Shown here: piece after piece, positions 1-6,502 of the stretch
Layout of the letters: each line of letters opens with the position of its first letter
Position numbering within the stretch: the first letter of the stretch is position 1
Program-made: the position numbers and the translations under genes
The notes under the pieces: generated by a model
Databases searched by the model: none
Told to the model about the DNA's origin: nothing
Seen by the model: the letters and a program-made list of their open reading frames with translations, nothing else
From: Methanobacteriota archaeon
GTDB lineage: Archaea; Thermoplasmatota; Poseidoniia; Poseidoniales; Thalassarchaeaceae
Direction: 5' to 3'
NCBI GenBank assembly: GCA_002731195.1
Contig: PCAI01000028.1
Span: forward strand, 1-8,250
DNA length: 8,250 bases

Positions 1-408
1 TTTATATTTCGATGCAGTGAATAAACCATCTCTTTCCCCAAGCCAAGAGCCGTGTAAAGAAGAAATTACTGGAGCAATTTTTCCCTTACATTTCTCGAAT
101 TGCTTTTTATCCCATGATATCATTGGACAATGTAAATGTACAACATCTATTGGATTTAAAGAATTTATTTTTTCTAATGTCTTTAGAGCATATCTTCCAT
201 AAGAACGAGTAAATTCCATTGGAATTTTTTTCCAGGGAACTGTAAAAACTTCTACGCCATCTATTTTAGGTGGTTTATCCATCCCTTTACGAGTAATTAT
301 GGATATTTTATGGCCCATTTCTGCCAGAGCGGAGGATAAATGATACACTGTAGACCCCATTCCACCCCATCTAGGAGGATATTCGGCGGATAACATTGCA
401 ACATGCAT
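1..408 (-). CDS. GT4-family glycosyltransferase, N-terminal part (cut by left edge)
   Basis: The reverse strand reads open from an ATG at 408 to the window edge, giving 136 residues with no stop. The start is typical of the GT4 (GT-B fold) acceptor-binding domain: MHVAMLSAEYPPRWGGMG, where the Gly-rich loop follows the first beta strand, then an amphipathic helix (HLSSALAEMGH, about 23-33) and a strand (ISIITR, 35-40). DVVHLH (88-93) and SLHGSW (117-122) match the usual later strands and the His-Gly turn of this family. The sugar-nucleotide-binding C-terminal domain lies outside the window, so donor and acceptor cannot be named; a role in surface glycan or glycolipid synthesis is inferred from the family and the adjacent GT2 gene. 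The frame continues upstream to another ATG at 477, adding 23 residues (MILLSNHQHYLERIQ...). I prefer 408 because family members begin at the first beta strand and the longer form would leave only 34 bp for two divergent promoters. Confidence 0.88.
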   Translation of the reverse strand, partial: MHVAMLSAEYPPRWGGMGSTVYHLSSALAEMGHKISIITRKGMDKPPKIDGVEVFTVPWKKIPMEFTRSYGRYALKTLEKINSLNPIDVVHLHCPMISWDKKQFEKCKGKIAPVISSLHGSWLGERDGLFTASKYK

Positions 409-511
409 AGTAGGACCTTGTGCAGTGCTAGTCTGTATTCTTTCAAGATAATGTTGGTGATTTGACAATAGTATCATTCAAAATAGACGGCTTGTTCCCG
501 TAGTTAGTAAT
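409..511. promoter_or_regulatory. Divergent intergenic promoter region between two glycosyltransferase genes
   Basis: This 103-bp gap separates the GT4 start (408, minus) from the GT2 start (512, plus), so promoters for both genes must lie here or overlap the gene starts. Only weak AT-rich candidates for TATA boxes are visible: an AAAATAG-like stretch about 26-33 bases before the GT2 ATG, and a TTATCTT stretch on the minus strand upstream of the GT4 ATG. The GT2 gene has no Shine-Dalgarno sequence just before its ATG, which would fit a leaderless or near-leaderless transcript. The GT4 gene has only a weak AAGGT. No exact promoter positions can be fixed from sequence alone. Confidence 0.4.
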
Positions 512-1249
512 ATGTCAGATGCATTGCCTGTTCACGTCACTGTAGTAATACCTACACGGAATGAAGAAGCTGCAATTATAGATACAATAAGATCTGTTCC
601 AAATGATGGTTGGTGTGATAAACTAGATTTCTTAATTATTGATGGGAATTCGACTGATGCAACAAGAGAATTGGCAGAAAGGGAAGGGGCTTCAGTTTAT
701 CTTGAAGAAAGAAAGGGGTATGGTCGTGCATACAAAACTGGTTTTTCGATTGCGCCAGGTGAAATTATTGTTACAATGGATGCAGATTGTACATATCCTG
801 GAGAAAAAGTACCTGAATTAGTACGTAGATTGTTGGACGATAAACTAGACTGGATTACTTGTGATCGTTTGACAAAGGCCGAAGAAGGAGCGATGTCAGG
901 AATGCATGGATTTGGAAATTGGGCTTTATCGACAACTGCTAGAATGTTATTTTGGTATGGAATAAAAGATTCTCAAAGTGGGATGTGGGTATTTAGGAAA
1001 TCAATCTTTGATAATGTAAAAGTTAGACCTATGCATGACGGTATGCCTTTATCTCAAGAGTTTAAAATTAGAGCCAGACGATATCTGCATTCCAATAAAA
1101 CCCTAGAAATTAGTGTTCCTTACAGAGTTAGAGTAGGGGATGCTGAAATTAATACATGGGGCGATGGATTACTAAACTTACGAAGATTATTCTGGTTAAG
1201 ATTTGGATTATTCAGTAAAAGTACGCCTTGGGGCATAGAAGAAAATTAG
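512..1249 (+). CDS. GT2-family glycosyltransferase, dolichyl-phosphate sugar synthase-like
   Basis: Complete 245-residue GT-A fold enzyme. The opening strand VVIPTRNEE (11-19) is the nucleotide-binding start of family GT2; IIDGNSTDAT (42-51) is the second conserved strand and turn, normally D-[GD]-x-S-x-D. The segment ERKGYGRAYKTGF (66-78) matches the G-x-G-x-A loop of DPM1/DPG-synthase relatives, and TMDADCTYP (88-96) carries the metal-binding D90-A-D92. DSQSGMWVFRK (153-163) corresponds to the conserved D-x-x-[ST]-G-[FM] segment of this subgroup. These enzymes move a sugar from a nucleotide donor to a polyprenyl phosphate (dolichyl phosphate in archaea) on the cytoplasmic face. I see no transmembrane helix, so it resembles the short, soluble forms; sugar and acceptor are unknown. 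It is divergent from the GT4 gene, which suggests a shared role in glycan assembly. It ends in TAG overlapping the TAA of the convergent surface-protein gene by 4 bp. Confidence 0.9.
   Translation: MSDALPVHVTVVIPTRNEEAAIIDTIRSVPNDGWCDKLDFLIIDGNSTDATRELAEREGASVYLEERKGYGRAYKTGFSIAPGEIIVTMDADCTYPGEKVPELVRRLLDDKLDWITCDRLTKAEEGAMSGMHGFGNWALSTTARMLFWYGIKDSQSGMWVFRKSIFDNVKVRPMHDGMPLSQEFKIRARRYLHSNKTLEISVPYRVRVGDAEINTWGDGLLNLRRLFWLRFGLFSKSTPWGIEEN
1238..1245 (-). terminator. Possible T-tract terminator for the large surface-protein gene
   Basis: Read on the minus strand, TTTTCTTC follows directly after the TAA stop of the surface-protein gene. Archaeal RNA polymerase can stop at short U-tracts without a hairpin. 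The tract is formed by the Glu-Glu-Asn codons at the end of the GT2 gene. It is short and interrupted, so this is a weak call. Confidence 0.3.
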
Positions 1250-4200
1250 TCTTCTTTTTTATCAAATTCTTCATCTAGTTCTCTTGGAACGAATGCTGAC
1301 CAAGATTCAATTAATTCAATATCTTTAGCAATCTGGTTTCGTCTGTTGTTAGCATAAGCCAATCCCAACAAGGACAAGATAATCATGAAAGTTATTAGAA
1401 GTGGAAAACCGGCACTAAATAGCCAATCTAATGTGTTTTCACTACTTTGTTTTACCACGGGAATTGATTCTACTTGTGACTGACTAACAAGTTCACCATC
1501 AAGAGCCCATATCTCAACCTTGACCCAATTTCCTTCAGAAATATCCCAATTAGATCGATATGTCCAAATATTGTCATTAGCTACTTGATCGCTGCCTTTG
1601 CCATCATCTCTAAAAATCATTACTTCAGAAATTCCTCCACTGAGCATCTCTCCATTGACTTGATTTGTTGTCCCATCTGCATCATCAAGAGTGATGTAGA
1701 TGTATACTTCTGTTGGGACATTGGCCTCAATGGAATCAATTGAAATGGTTAAATTTTCTAATTTTGGGTAACTAGATCCTATTGTCAAATTTATAGAAGC
1801 AAAATCTTGTGCACCTCTAGAATCTTGAACAAGTAGATTAATCTGAATAGAGCCTGGATTGAAATTGAATAATTCTTGTTGATTATCACTAATTATTGTA
1901 CCATCATTTAATGACCATTGGTACAATATAATATCATTATCATAATCATATGAAGATGAAGCATCAAGATTAACTGGCTCGCCAGGAGGAATATACTGGC
2001 CATTTTCTAAATTGTTGATATTAGCAATTGGGGCGGATTCAAGAACTGTTATTTCTTGAGTATAAATTCTCTCCATTCCATCAGAATCAACTAATGTTAT
2101 AGTTAGAATATGTATGCCTGCTGAAAGATAGTTATTATACCAATATCCTGTTGTTTTATTTGCCAAAATAGTTCCCATTAAATTTGATTCAATACTTACA
2201 GTAAAGGAGTCTTCGTCCGGGTCGAAAGAATTACGAAAGTCGAATAAAACGGGAGAATTGGAGTTTACTTCAATATCAGGCATTGGAGAATCTAGAACTA
2301 ATATAGGCGCAGATTCAGTTATTATGATATTTATAGGGGCGCTAGTTACTTGTTGTGTTCCATCATCCAATGATAGAGTAATATTGTGATTTCCAGAAGG
2401 AAGACGAGATTGGAATGACCAGTCGGTTCCGATTGGTTCTACTAATTTATCGCTAATCCATAAGATACTAACCAAATCGTCATTTTCTTCTAAATAAGGA
2501 TTACAAAGTAAATTGCTTCCATTGTCAATTAAATCTGAACATGCTAAATCCCAGTCCCCAGAACCTGTAGATTCAAAATTCAATAAATCACCAGATTCTG
2601 CAATGAAATCATTAACTGGTTGAGAAATTAATGCAACTGGAGGTGAATTTAATACCTCTACTTCGAATGAAAAATAGGTCCAAAGACCTGCATGGTTTGG
2701 CAAATCATCGCTTGCCTTCATAGTAATATTATGGATTCCTTTTGAAAGATATCCTAGCCATTCAATTGTGCTTGTAGATTCAAGTCCCGAAGATAGTAAG
2801 CCATCAATACTACTTACGAATTCAAATTTCACATCGTCTCCTTCTGGGTCAACAGTATCACTTCCATCAAGTCTAACTAAATTGGAAGATACGTTGTCAA
2901 CTCTTGATACTTGCATCATTGCAGGCGGCAATTCATTGTATAGTCTAACACTAAATGACCAACTACGACTTGGATTTATTCCATCTGAAGCGAATACTGT
3001 AACGTTAAACTGGTTAGGGGCGCCAATGAATGACCTAGAAATTTCTTCAGGGCAGTTTGGATCTCCCTCAGTTCCAGGCACAGGATCTTCATATGATGTT
3101 TCCAACCAACACCAAAGATCACCGCCTTCTGGATCATAAGTACCGTCTAATAGAACATTGACATTTGCTGTTTGACCGAGATAAAGAATCCCTATGGAAT
3201 TTATTTTGGGCATAGTTCCAACCGATAGTATAGGAGGCAGATTAACTAATTCAATTCGTCTTGTTTCATTTACACACTGATTTTCAATATCGCATACTTC
3301 CAAAGTTATCTGATGAACTCCGTCAGACAAACATTGAGATATGTCATTTGCAATTATGTATGAATAATTATCGATATTTTCACCTTGGGGGCAAGAATAT
3401 GTGAAATCTCCATCCAAATTACTTGTCCATGTAAAAGTAATTTCATCTAAATCTAAATCCCAAGAATTAGTGGCATCAAAAATAACTATACTGGCGCTGG
3501 AATATTGAGAATCGTCTTCAGGCATTTGCCAAATAATAAAGGGTGCTTGATTTGAAATATCTAGTCTGCACACAACCAACTTATCAGAATTTAATATGAA
3601 AGAAGATGTGTTATTATGAATTCCATCATAACTACAACCGGAGTTCACTATGTTATCTGATGACCAGCCATCTTGTGGAAGCCATCTTTTCCCAATAAAA
3701 GGCCCATACAAATAATTACCAGAATATGGCTGAGTAGCAGTAAAATTGTCTTCATAAATATCAAACGAGATATTGACATCTGCATATGGGATATTCATGA
3801 AATGCTGGTTTATGGTATGTATTTCTAAATTCCACATCATATCGAATATATTATTATCAAATGAAGAAATGGGAGTTAGTATATCCTGAGAAGAAATCCA
3901 TTTAATATGGTTATTATCTCCTAGAAGAAACGAGTTTTGCATGGATGAATGTTGTATTAAGTTAGTATCTGTGAAATTGATAATACTATTTTCCGAGGTT
4001 GGATTATTAGAGAAACAATGAATGCTAGTATTGGAAACTAGTAATTCAATATGATCTGTCAAATCTAAACAAGAATCTACACTACCATATATTGTGCTAT
4101 TTGTCATTAAAGAGTTGGTTATTCCTTTAGAACTCCAATAAAGTCCATTATTGGAATCCAAGATTTCTAAATTATTTATTTCAGCATCGACCTCGATCAT

Positions 4201-5910
4201 TTTTAGTGCATAATCTGTAGAATTAGAGAATATCGTGACATTATCAAGTATTATATTTCCAAAATAGTTGATATCTGAATTATCTATATTCAATGGAATA
4301 GGAGAAATAGTATCCTTAACTAATACTGATCTTAATTGTAAATCGACACTATTTTTTACAAAAATTCCATGCTGATCATTTATGGATGAACATGCATGGC
4401 AGGTAACATTTTTACCACCGCTCATTACAGTATTTGAGTCGTGAAAGAAAATACCTGCTCCATCTTCAGGGTCATCATTTCCAATACCATTTTGAATTGT
4501 TTCTACATTAGAAAGTTCAACATTACTAGAATCAAAAACATATACTCCATTTAATGAATTGTTAATACTTGTTATTGTATCGACTCTGGGGTGGAATTCT
4601 CGAAAATCAACACCATTGCCTCCATTCCCAGATGTAAACCAATTGCTGCCTATTATCCCTCCTTTCATCATCAATACCCCAGGGCCTATTGAATCATTTA
4701 CAACTAGATTGTTTACTATTGCCGGTCCTTTGGAGCCCCAACTCGCACTTCTAAAAAATAATCCAGCACGATCGTTGATTGGTGCAGAGAATGATGTTTG
4801 TCCATTGTTTAAGAAAGTAGTATTCTCTATTTTGGTAGAAGAATCTACCATGTATGCCCTTAATCCTACTGCAACATTATCCTCAATTAAAGCTCCATCT
4901 AAATGAATACCGCTTGTATTAATGTCAAATGCTGCATATCCTAAACCGGAAGTTTTTGCATCTGGCCCTCCAGTTCCTCTAAGTTGTAAATCTTCAAAAA
5001 TAGCGTTAGTCAGAAGATTTGAATATTGGCTATGATTATATCTTTCAACCATTATTCCCCGATACTGACTATTTTCTACTACTATGTCAGAGAAAGTTGG
5101 CCTAGTAGTCCATCCTTCTGTTTGATGTCTTACAAATATACCATTATCACAACGATTTATATTTGTATTTGTTAATAATGGGATTGAATCTTCTACCCAG
5201 ATGCCTGCAGAAACTGAAAGTGTAGCGCCAGAAATGTTTGAAATATTAATATTAGAAAATAAACCACCTGCTTTACCCCAGAAATTCAAACCGCGAGTAA
5301 TTAATCCATCTATATTTGCACCATCAACAATTGGAGCTGATTCAAAACCGATAGATAATCCAATTCCATATCTCCACGTTGAGGAAAAGCCATGAACATC
5401 TTGCCCTCCTCCATCAACAGTGAGATTTCTTATTATTGGTGATGCTCCTTCAAATAAATCAACAGCCACACTATCCACATTTACCACTATTAAATTAGAA
5501 ATAACGGGATCGCTGCCATAAATTGTTATACCATACTTTGCGTCATTAATGGTCAAATTATTAATTACAGAATTATGGCCATTACTAGTCGCATTGAATA
5601 CAATACCGTGATGATTGCCAGAATTTGCTTCCAAAGTGACTGGTAAGTTTGCCGTACCTTGAATATTTATTCTACCATCAACTATTATTTTTTCTTCATC
5701 GCCTAGTACAATGTTCGTTCCCGGTTGGACAATGAGTATTTGCCCTACTTGGACATTAAAACCATTTTCAAGAAAAACTGATTCAGACCATACTATTGTA
5801 GTTTTACTAGATTGAGTAGCATTGGCTGTAATGGTTCCAATACTAGAAATGATGATTAGTAATACTAGAAAAATGGCCCGCTTCTGAAAATGAAAAGAGG
5901 AGGCACTCAT
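1246..5910 (-). CDS. Giant secreted beta-helix and Ig/PKD-like surface protein with C-terminal membrane anchor
   Basis: 1554 residues, complete. Residues 1-30 form a signal peptide: Lys-Arg at 10-11, a hydrophobic core FLVLLIIISSIG, likely cleavage near ANA-TQ. About 55-690 is a right-handed parallel beta-helix of the NosD/pectate-lyase type, with many 20-25-residue coils bearing Asn-rich turns and short Gly-Ile-x-[VIF] strands (for example around 101, 127, 257, 285 and 515). From about 788 to 1378 there are about six Ig/PKD-like modules, usually opening near APxx or PPxx (789, 892, 995, 1089, 1201, 1294); the last, with DASSSYDYDND at 1316, is the most canonical PKD. A further beta module (1380-1485) contains DDGKGSDQVANDNIWT. 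A transmembrane helix spans about 1498-1519, followed by NNRRNQ and an acidic tail. About 30 N-x-[ST] sequons occur. The topology predicts an extracellular, membrane-anchored protein for adhesion, glycan binding or cell-surface structure; no catalytic site was recognised, so an enzymatic role of the helix is unproven. The ATG at 5910 directly precedes the signal peptide. Confidence 0.9.
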   Translation of the reverse strand: MSASSFHFQKRAIFLVLLIIISSIGTITANATQSSKTTIVWSESVFLENGFNVQVGQILIVQPGTNIVLGDEEKIIVDGRINIQGTANLPVTLEANSGNHHGIVFNATSNGHNSVINNLTINDAKYGITIYGSDPVISNLIVVNVDSVAVDLFEGASPIIRNLTVDGGGQDVHGFSSTWRYGIGLSIGFESAPIVDGANIDGLITRGLNFWGKAGGLFSNINISNISGATLSVSAGIWVEDSIPLLTNTNINRCDNGIFVRHQTEGWTTRPTFSDIVVENSQYRGIMVERYNHSQYSNLLTNAIFEDLQLRGTGGPDAKTSGLGYAAFDINTSGIHLDGALIEDNVAVGLRAYMVDSSTKIENTTFLNNGQTSFSAPINDRAGLFFRSASWGSKGPAIVNNLVVNDSIGPGVLMMKGGIIGSNWFTSGNGGNGVDFREFHPRVDTITSINNSLNGVYVFDSSNVELSNVETIQNGIGNDDPEDGAGIFFHDSNTVMSGGKNVTCHACSSINDQHGIFVKNSVDLQLRSVLVKDTISPIPLNIDNSDINYFGNIILDNVTIFSNSTDYALKMIEVDAEINNLEILDSNNGLYWSSKGITNSLMTNSTIYGSVDSCLDLTDHIELLVSNTSIHCFSNNPTSENSIINFTDTNLIQHSSMQNSFLLGDNNHIKWISSQDILTPISSFDNNIFDMMWNLEIHTINQHFMNIPYADVNISFDIYEDNFTATQPYSGNYLYGPFIGKRWLPQDGWSSDNIVNSGCSYDGIHNNTSSFILNSDKLVVCRLDISNQAPFIIWQMPEDDSQYSSASIVIFDATNSWDLDLDEITFTWTSNLDGDFTYSCPQGENIDNYSYIIANDISQCLSDGVHQITLEVCDIENQCVNETRRIELVNLPPILSVGTMPKINSIGILYLGQTANVNVLLDGTYDPEGGDLWCWLETSYEDPVPGTEGDPNCPEEISRSFIGAPNQFNVTVFASDGINPSRSWSFSVRLYNELPPAMMQVSRVDNVSSNLVRLDGSDTVDPEGDDVKFEFVSSIDGLLSSGLESTSTIEWLGYLSKGIHNITMKASDDLPNHAGLWTYFSFEVEVLNSPPVALISQPVNDFIAESGDLLNFESTGSGDWDLACSDLIDNGSNLLCNPYLEENDDLVSILWISDKLVEPIGTDWSFQSRLPSGNHNITLSLDDGTQQVTSAPINIIITESAPILVLDSPMPDIEVNSNSPVLFDFRNSFDPDEDSFTVSIESNLMGTILANKTTGYWYNNYLSAGIHILTITLVDSDGMERIYTQEITVLESAPIANINNLENGQYIPPGEPVNLDASSSYDYDNDIILYQWSLNDGTIISDNQQELFNFNPGSIQINLLVQDSRGAQDFASINLTIGSSYPKLENLTISIDSIEANVPTEVYIYITLDDADGTTNQVNGEMLSGGISEVMIFRDDGKGSDQVANDNIWTYRSNWDISEGNWVKVEIWALDGELVSQSQVESIPVVKQSSENTLDWLFSAGFPLLITFMIILSLLGLAYANNRRNQIAKDIELIESWSAFVPRELDEEFDKKED
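1250..1260 (+). terminator. Possible T-tract terminator for the GT2 gene
   Basis: TCTTCTTTTTT follows the TAG stop of the GT2 gene immediately, with six T in a row at 1255-1260. There is no obvious hairpin, in line with archaeal U-tract termination. The tract lies inside the last codons (Lys-Lys-Glu-Asp) of the convergent surface-protein gene, so it is also explained by coding sequence; its role as a terminator is inferred. Confidence 0.4.
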
Positions 5911-5955
5911 GAATTAGCGAGACAATGACACTATGTAATCCCTTACTTAGAGTGA

Positions 5956-5964
5956 TTGTATATG
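5956..5964. promoter_or_regulatory. TATA-like box, possibly read in both directions
   Basis: TTGTATATG on the plus strand reads CATATACAA on the minus strand, so either strand presents a TATA-like core. Archaeal transcription usually starts about 25 bases from the box. That would place the surface-protein start near 5935 (leader of about 25 bases before the ATG at 5910) and the RAM transcript start near 5986 (just before the ATG at 5993, or a leader of about 33 bases before 6020). Spacing suits both genes, but a single short AT-rich match is weak evidence. Confidence 0.4.
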
Positions 5965-6011
5965 CCTCATCCATGGTAGAAGTCATAAACATATGACAAG
6001 GGCGAGTATTA

Positions 6012-6015
6012 GTGA
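6012..6015 (+). promoter_or_regulatory. Weak ribosome binding site supporting the ATG at 6020
   Basis: GTGA lies four bases before the ATG at 6020 and can pair with UCAC of the archaeal 16S rRNA tail. The match is short and the spacing tight. Together with the paralogue alignment it favours 6020 over the ATG at 5993. Confidence 0.3.
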
Positions 6016-6019
6016 AGAT

Positions 6020-6256
6020 ATGAGTACGGCTTTTGTTTTAATCAGAGCGACACCGGGAAGTGAGCATCTAGTTTATCAAAAACTACTCGAAATTGAAGAA
6101 GTTACAGAAACTCATGTTGCCTATGGCGAATATGATTTGGTGGCTAGAATTGATTTCGAAGATGAACGGAAGATGGCTAAAACACTGATTGGTGTCATGA
6201 GAGCCATACCAGGAGTTCAGCATACTGAAACCTTAATTGCAGTGGAGGCTCAATAA
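6020..6256 (+). CDS. Stand-alone Lrp/AsnC ligand-binding (RAM) domain protein, first of a pair
   Basis: A 78-residue protein beginning MSTAFVLIRATPGSE. The whole chain is one RAM (regulation of amino acid metabolism, AsnC_trans_reg) domain with beta-alpha-beta-beta-alpha-beta order: strand AFVLIRA, helix after PGSEH, strands ETHVAYG and DLVARIDF around the conserved Gly-Glu-Tyr-Asp turn, helix MAKTLIGVMRAI, then PGVQHTETLIAVE. No helix-turn-helix DNA-binding domain is present. Such RAM-only proteins assemble as dimers or higher rings and bind amino acids or similar small ligands at subunit interfaces; here the ligand is unknown. An in-frame ATG at 5993 would add nine residues (MTRASISED). I chose 6020 because the downstream paralogue starts at the same point of the fold. 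Its TAA overlaps the next ATG by one base, so the two are probably co-transcribed and translationally coupled. Confidence 0.85.
   Translation: MSTAFVLIRATPGSEHLVYQKLLEIEEVTETHVAYGEYDLVARIDFEDERKMAKTLIGVMRAIPGVQHTETLIAVEAQ
6244..6248 (+). promoter_or_regulatory. Shine-Dalgarno site for the second RAM gene
   Basis: GGAGG lies inside the last codons of the first RAM gene, seven bases before the ATG at 6256. It is the clearest Shine-Dalgarno match in the window and fixes the start of the second gene. It also fits internal initiation within a shared mRNA, in contrast to the first genes of transcripts here, which have weak or no such sites. Confidence 0.65.
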
Positions 6257-6489
6257 TGGCAGTTGGTTTTGTATTAATAACAACTAATCCAGGAAAAGAA
6301 ATAGAAGTTCGTGAAGCGGTCAGTGAGTTTGAAACTGTTGTTGGGCAATGGATTGTTTTTGGAATGCATGATTTATTTGTTAAAATTGAGGCTGAAGAAG
6401 AATCTGAGTTGACAAGATGCATAATTCAAGATATTAGGAATATACCAGGGATTTCAGAAACTAGAACACTAATAGGTGCTGAAATATAA
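6256..6489 (+). CDS. Stand-alone Lrp/AsnC ligand-binding (RAM) domain protein, second of a pair
   Basis: A 77-residue RAM-only protein starting MAVGFVLITTNPGKE. It aligns without gaps to the preceding gene product over its length; by hand I count about 27 identities in 73 positions, concentrated in the first strand (FVLI), the PG turn, the G-x-x-DL turn before strand three and the closing IPG...T-x-TLI-x-x-E. The putative ligand-facing strand differs (GQWIVFGMHD against ETHVAYGEYD), so the two may bind different ligands or form a mixed oligomer. No DNA-binding domain is present, so any regulatory effect would need a partner, such as a full-length Lrp protein or an enzyme; this is inference. 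It begins inside the TAA of its neighbour (TAATG) and ends directly against the stop codon of the convergent ATPase gene with no intervening base. Confidence 0.85.
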   Translation: MAVGFVLITTNPGKEIEVREAVSEFETVVGQWIVFGMHDLFVKIEAEEESELTRCIIQDIRNIPGISETRTLIGAEI

Positions 6490-6502
6490 TTAAATTATTT
6501 TT
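6490..6502 (+). terminator. Possible T-rich terminator of the RAM gene pair
   Basis: TTAAATTATTTTT follows the TAA of the second RAM gene directly, with five T at 6498-6502. There is no visible hairpin. The tract lies within the final codons (ending Ile-Ile) of the convergent ATPase gene, so coding sequence also explains it. Confidence 0.3.

Larger units (their letters stand above)
5911..6019. promoter_or_regulatory. Divergent promoter region between the surface-protein and RAM genes
   Basis: This gap of about 110 bp must carry promoters for the minus-strand surface-protein gene and the plus-strand RAM pair. One TATA-like element (TTGTATATG, 5956-5964) lies near the middle. No Shine-Dalgarno sequence precedes the ATG at 5910. 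I see no clear inverted repeat that would mark an operator. The right end (5993-6019) could be coding if the RAM gene starts at its upstream ATG. Confidence 0.5.

Noticed and set aside
409..477. Longer N terminus of the GT4 glycosyltransferase from the ATG at 477
   Set aside because: The extra residues precede the first beta strand, are not family-like, and would consume most of the divergent promoter region. Kept only as an alternative.
639..821. Second plus-strand frame inside the GT2 gene
   Set aside because: It overlaps the conserved GT2 core in another frame and has no domain signal.
2768..3139. Plus-strand open frame of 123 codons
   Set aside because: It lies wholly opposite the Ig-like region of the surface-protein gene, shows low-complexity Ser/Pro composition and has no recognisable domain. 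It is an antisense shadow.
4559..4906. Plus-strand open frame of 115 codons
   Set aside because: It is antisense to the beta-helix coils, with no recognisable domain, so it is explained by the coding strand.
1246..5910. DNA-level tandem repeats or CRISPR-like spacing in the long surface-protein gene
   Set aside because: The repetition is at the fold level (beta-helix coils, Ig-like modules). I saw no identical nucleotide repeats at regular spacing.
5993..6019. Upstream ATG as start of the first RAM gene
   Set aside because: It would add nine residues (MTRASISED) with no counterpart in the fold or in the adjacent paralogue. It cannot be fully excluded if the transcript is leaderless from about 5986.
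6195..6422. Minus-strand open frame opposite the RAM gene junction
   Set aside because: Both RAM genes have clear family similarity on the plus strand across this region; the reverse frame has none.
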